DNA of 6,006 nucleotides from CAZRRV01 sp964406705 (GTDB lineage Bacteria > Bacillota > Clostridia > Oscillospirales > Acutalibacteraceae). A program made the position numbers and the translations under genes. The stretch covers positions 1 through 6,006 of the forward strand of contig CAYOSS010000090.1 in the NCBI GenBank assembly GCA_964406705.1, written 5' to 3'. Shown here piece by piece: positions 5,631 through 6,006 of the stretch (position 1 is its first letter; every line of letters begins with the position of its first letter). The notes under the pieces were generated by a model that did not search any database, had not been told where the DNA came from, and saw only the letters and a list, made by a program, of their open reading frames with translations.

Positions 5631-5705
5631 CCATATCTGGGGACACCATATATGGGAAGTTCAGATGTGGGAAAGCCATATCTGGAGAAGCCATACCCGG
5701 GGGAG
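5631..5705. repeat. 15-bp tandem repeat, five copies, iteron-like
   Basis: Units start at 5631, 5646, 5661, 5676 and 5691, an exact 15-bp period: CCATATCTGG, CCATATATGG, TCAGATGTGG, CCATATCTGG and CCATACCCGG, each followed by a purine-rich five-base tail. CCATATATGG is a perfect palindrome and CCATATCTGG is one mismatch from it. The array lies about 35 bp upstream of the distal apgM promoter. Because 15 is a multiple of three, frames translate as pentapeptide repeats (for example MASPD-MAFPH on the minus strand), but no start with a ribosome binding site supports a protein. It may be a protein-binding array or a decaying minisatellite. Confidence 0.82.
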
Positions 5706-5740
5706 GGGGTCTGGCTTCGCGCGGCGTCGGGGGAATTGGC

Positions 5741-5885
5741 CTGCTGCGAGGGTAGCTTTGCGAGGCGAGGGGGCTCGCTTTGCTCCGCCCGGCGCCGGGG
5801 GGAGCTGCTCGCTGCACGAGGGAGGCTTTGTGGTGGCGGCGGCTCACTCCGGCTCCGCAAGGCTCGGGGGGAAGCCGGCTCGGCT
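5741..5885. repeat. Degenerate 70-bp repeat, two copies
   Basis: A unit with GCTGC-CGAGGG-GGCTTTG-G, GGCTC, CTCCGC and GGGGGGA-GC recurs with an offset of 70 bp: GAG at 5748 and 5818, GGGGGGA near 5797 and 5867. A possible third, more decayed copy begins about 5888. No gene is recognised from 5706 to 6006. A plus-strand frame at 5780-5962 and minus-strand frames here follow the repeats. Confidence 0.55.
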
Positions 5886-5953
5886 TCGCGGATGGATCGG
5901 TGGTGCCGGGCGCTCCGGCTCTACCCCGTTATGGCGGATTTCTTCTCGCTTCG

Positions 5954-6006
5954 CGGGAATGAAGCCGAGCGCGTCCGGTGGACGAAACAGCGAAGGCTTC
6001 ATCCCG
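5954..6006. repeat. Inverted repeat at the window edge
   Basis: CGGGAATGAAGCC (5954-5966) pairs with GGCTTCATCCCG (5995-6006), with one bulged A, around a 28-base loop. Both arms are complete in the window, but the structure may extend past the edge. It could be a stem-loop in a transcript, a terminator without a visible T run, or a palindromic repeat; the sequence does not decide. Confidence 0.5.

Noticed and set aside
5558..5755. Plus-strand 65-codon frame with a hydrophobic start and xxxxG pentapeptides
   Set aside because: It begins in the distal promoter island with a GTG lacking a convincing ribosome binding site, and its repeat is just the 15-bp array read in one of several open frames.
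5479..5847. N-terminal extension of the apgM frame
   Set aside because: The extension covers promoter elements and the 15-bp and 70-bp repeats. The ATG at 5478 has a ribosome binding site and gives the family's normal N-terminus.
1..6006. tRNA, rRNA, riboswitch, insertion sequence or attachment site
   Set aside because: I looked for cloverleaf patterns, transposase or integrase motifs and terminal inverted repeats with target duplications on both strands and found none I could support.

Overview
The window comes from a GC-rich bacterial chromosome, by eye roughly two-thirds GC. It carries four credible genes separated by unusually long gaps packed with repeats. The Shine-Dalgarno sites (AAGGAG, GGAGGTG, AAGGA), the sigma-A type promoters sitting in small AT-rich islands, and the pairing of a DUF2442 gene with an archaeal-type phosphoglycerate mutase fit a GC-rich, probably uncultured Bacillota/Clostridia-like lineage. 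That placement is an inference; nothing here fixes the taxon.

Layout, left to right. Positions 1-97 are an AT-rich leader. Positions 98-361 (+) encode a small DUF2442 protein. Positions 362-948 hold a dense tandem array with a 48-bp unit inside a 136-bp higher-order unit. A second AT-rich island (about 940-1035) carries a near-perfect promoter that points left into this array. Positions 1036-1742 hold degenerate modules of a dispersed repeat. Positions 1743-2342 (-) are pth, peptidyl-tRNA hydrolase. Positions 2343-3205 hold a 42-bp tandem repeat just upstream of pth and then about 280-bp composite repeat modules. Positions 3206-3805 (-) encode an unrecognised six-span membrane protein. Positions 3806-4269 hold a 99-bp tandem array. 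Positions 4270-5478 (-) are apgM, cofactor-independent phosphoglycerate mutase, with two candidate promoters upstream. Positions 5479-6006 hold a five-copy 15-bp iteron-like repeat, a degenerate 70-bp repeat and an inverted repeat that runs to the window edge.

The three right-hand genes are all on the minus strand, but 0.46-0.86 kb of repeats lies between each pair, so they do not form a tight operon. They are metabolically unrelated: glycolysis, ribosome recycling, unknown membrane function. Coding sequence covers only about 45% of the window, which is very low for a bacterium. The main point of interest is therefore the gaps. Each contains its own tandem repeat with its own period (15, 42, 48/136, 70, 99 and about 257-280 bp), and several share a GACCGG-centred core. 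No defence system, CRISPR array, integrase, transposase or RNA gene was recognised.
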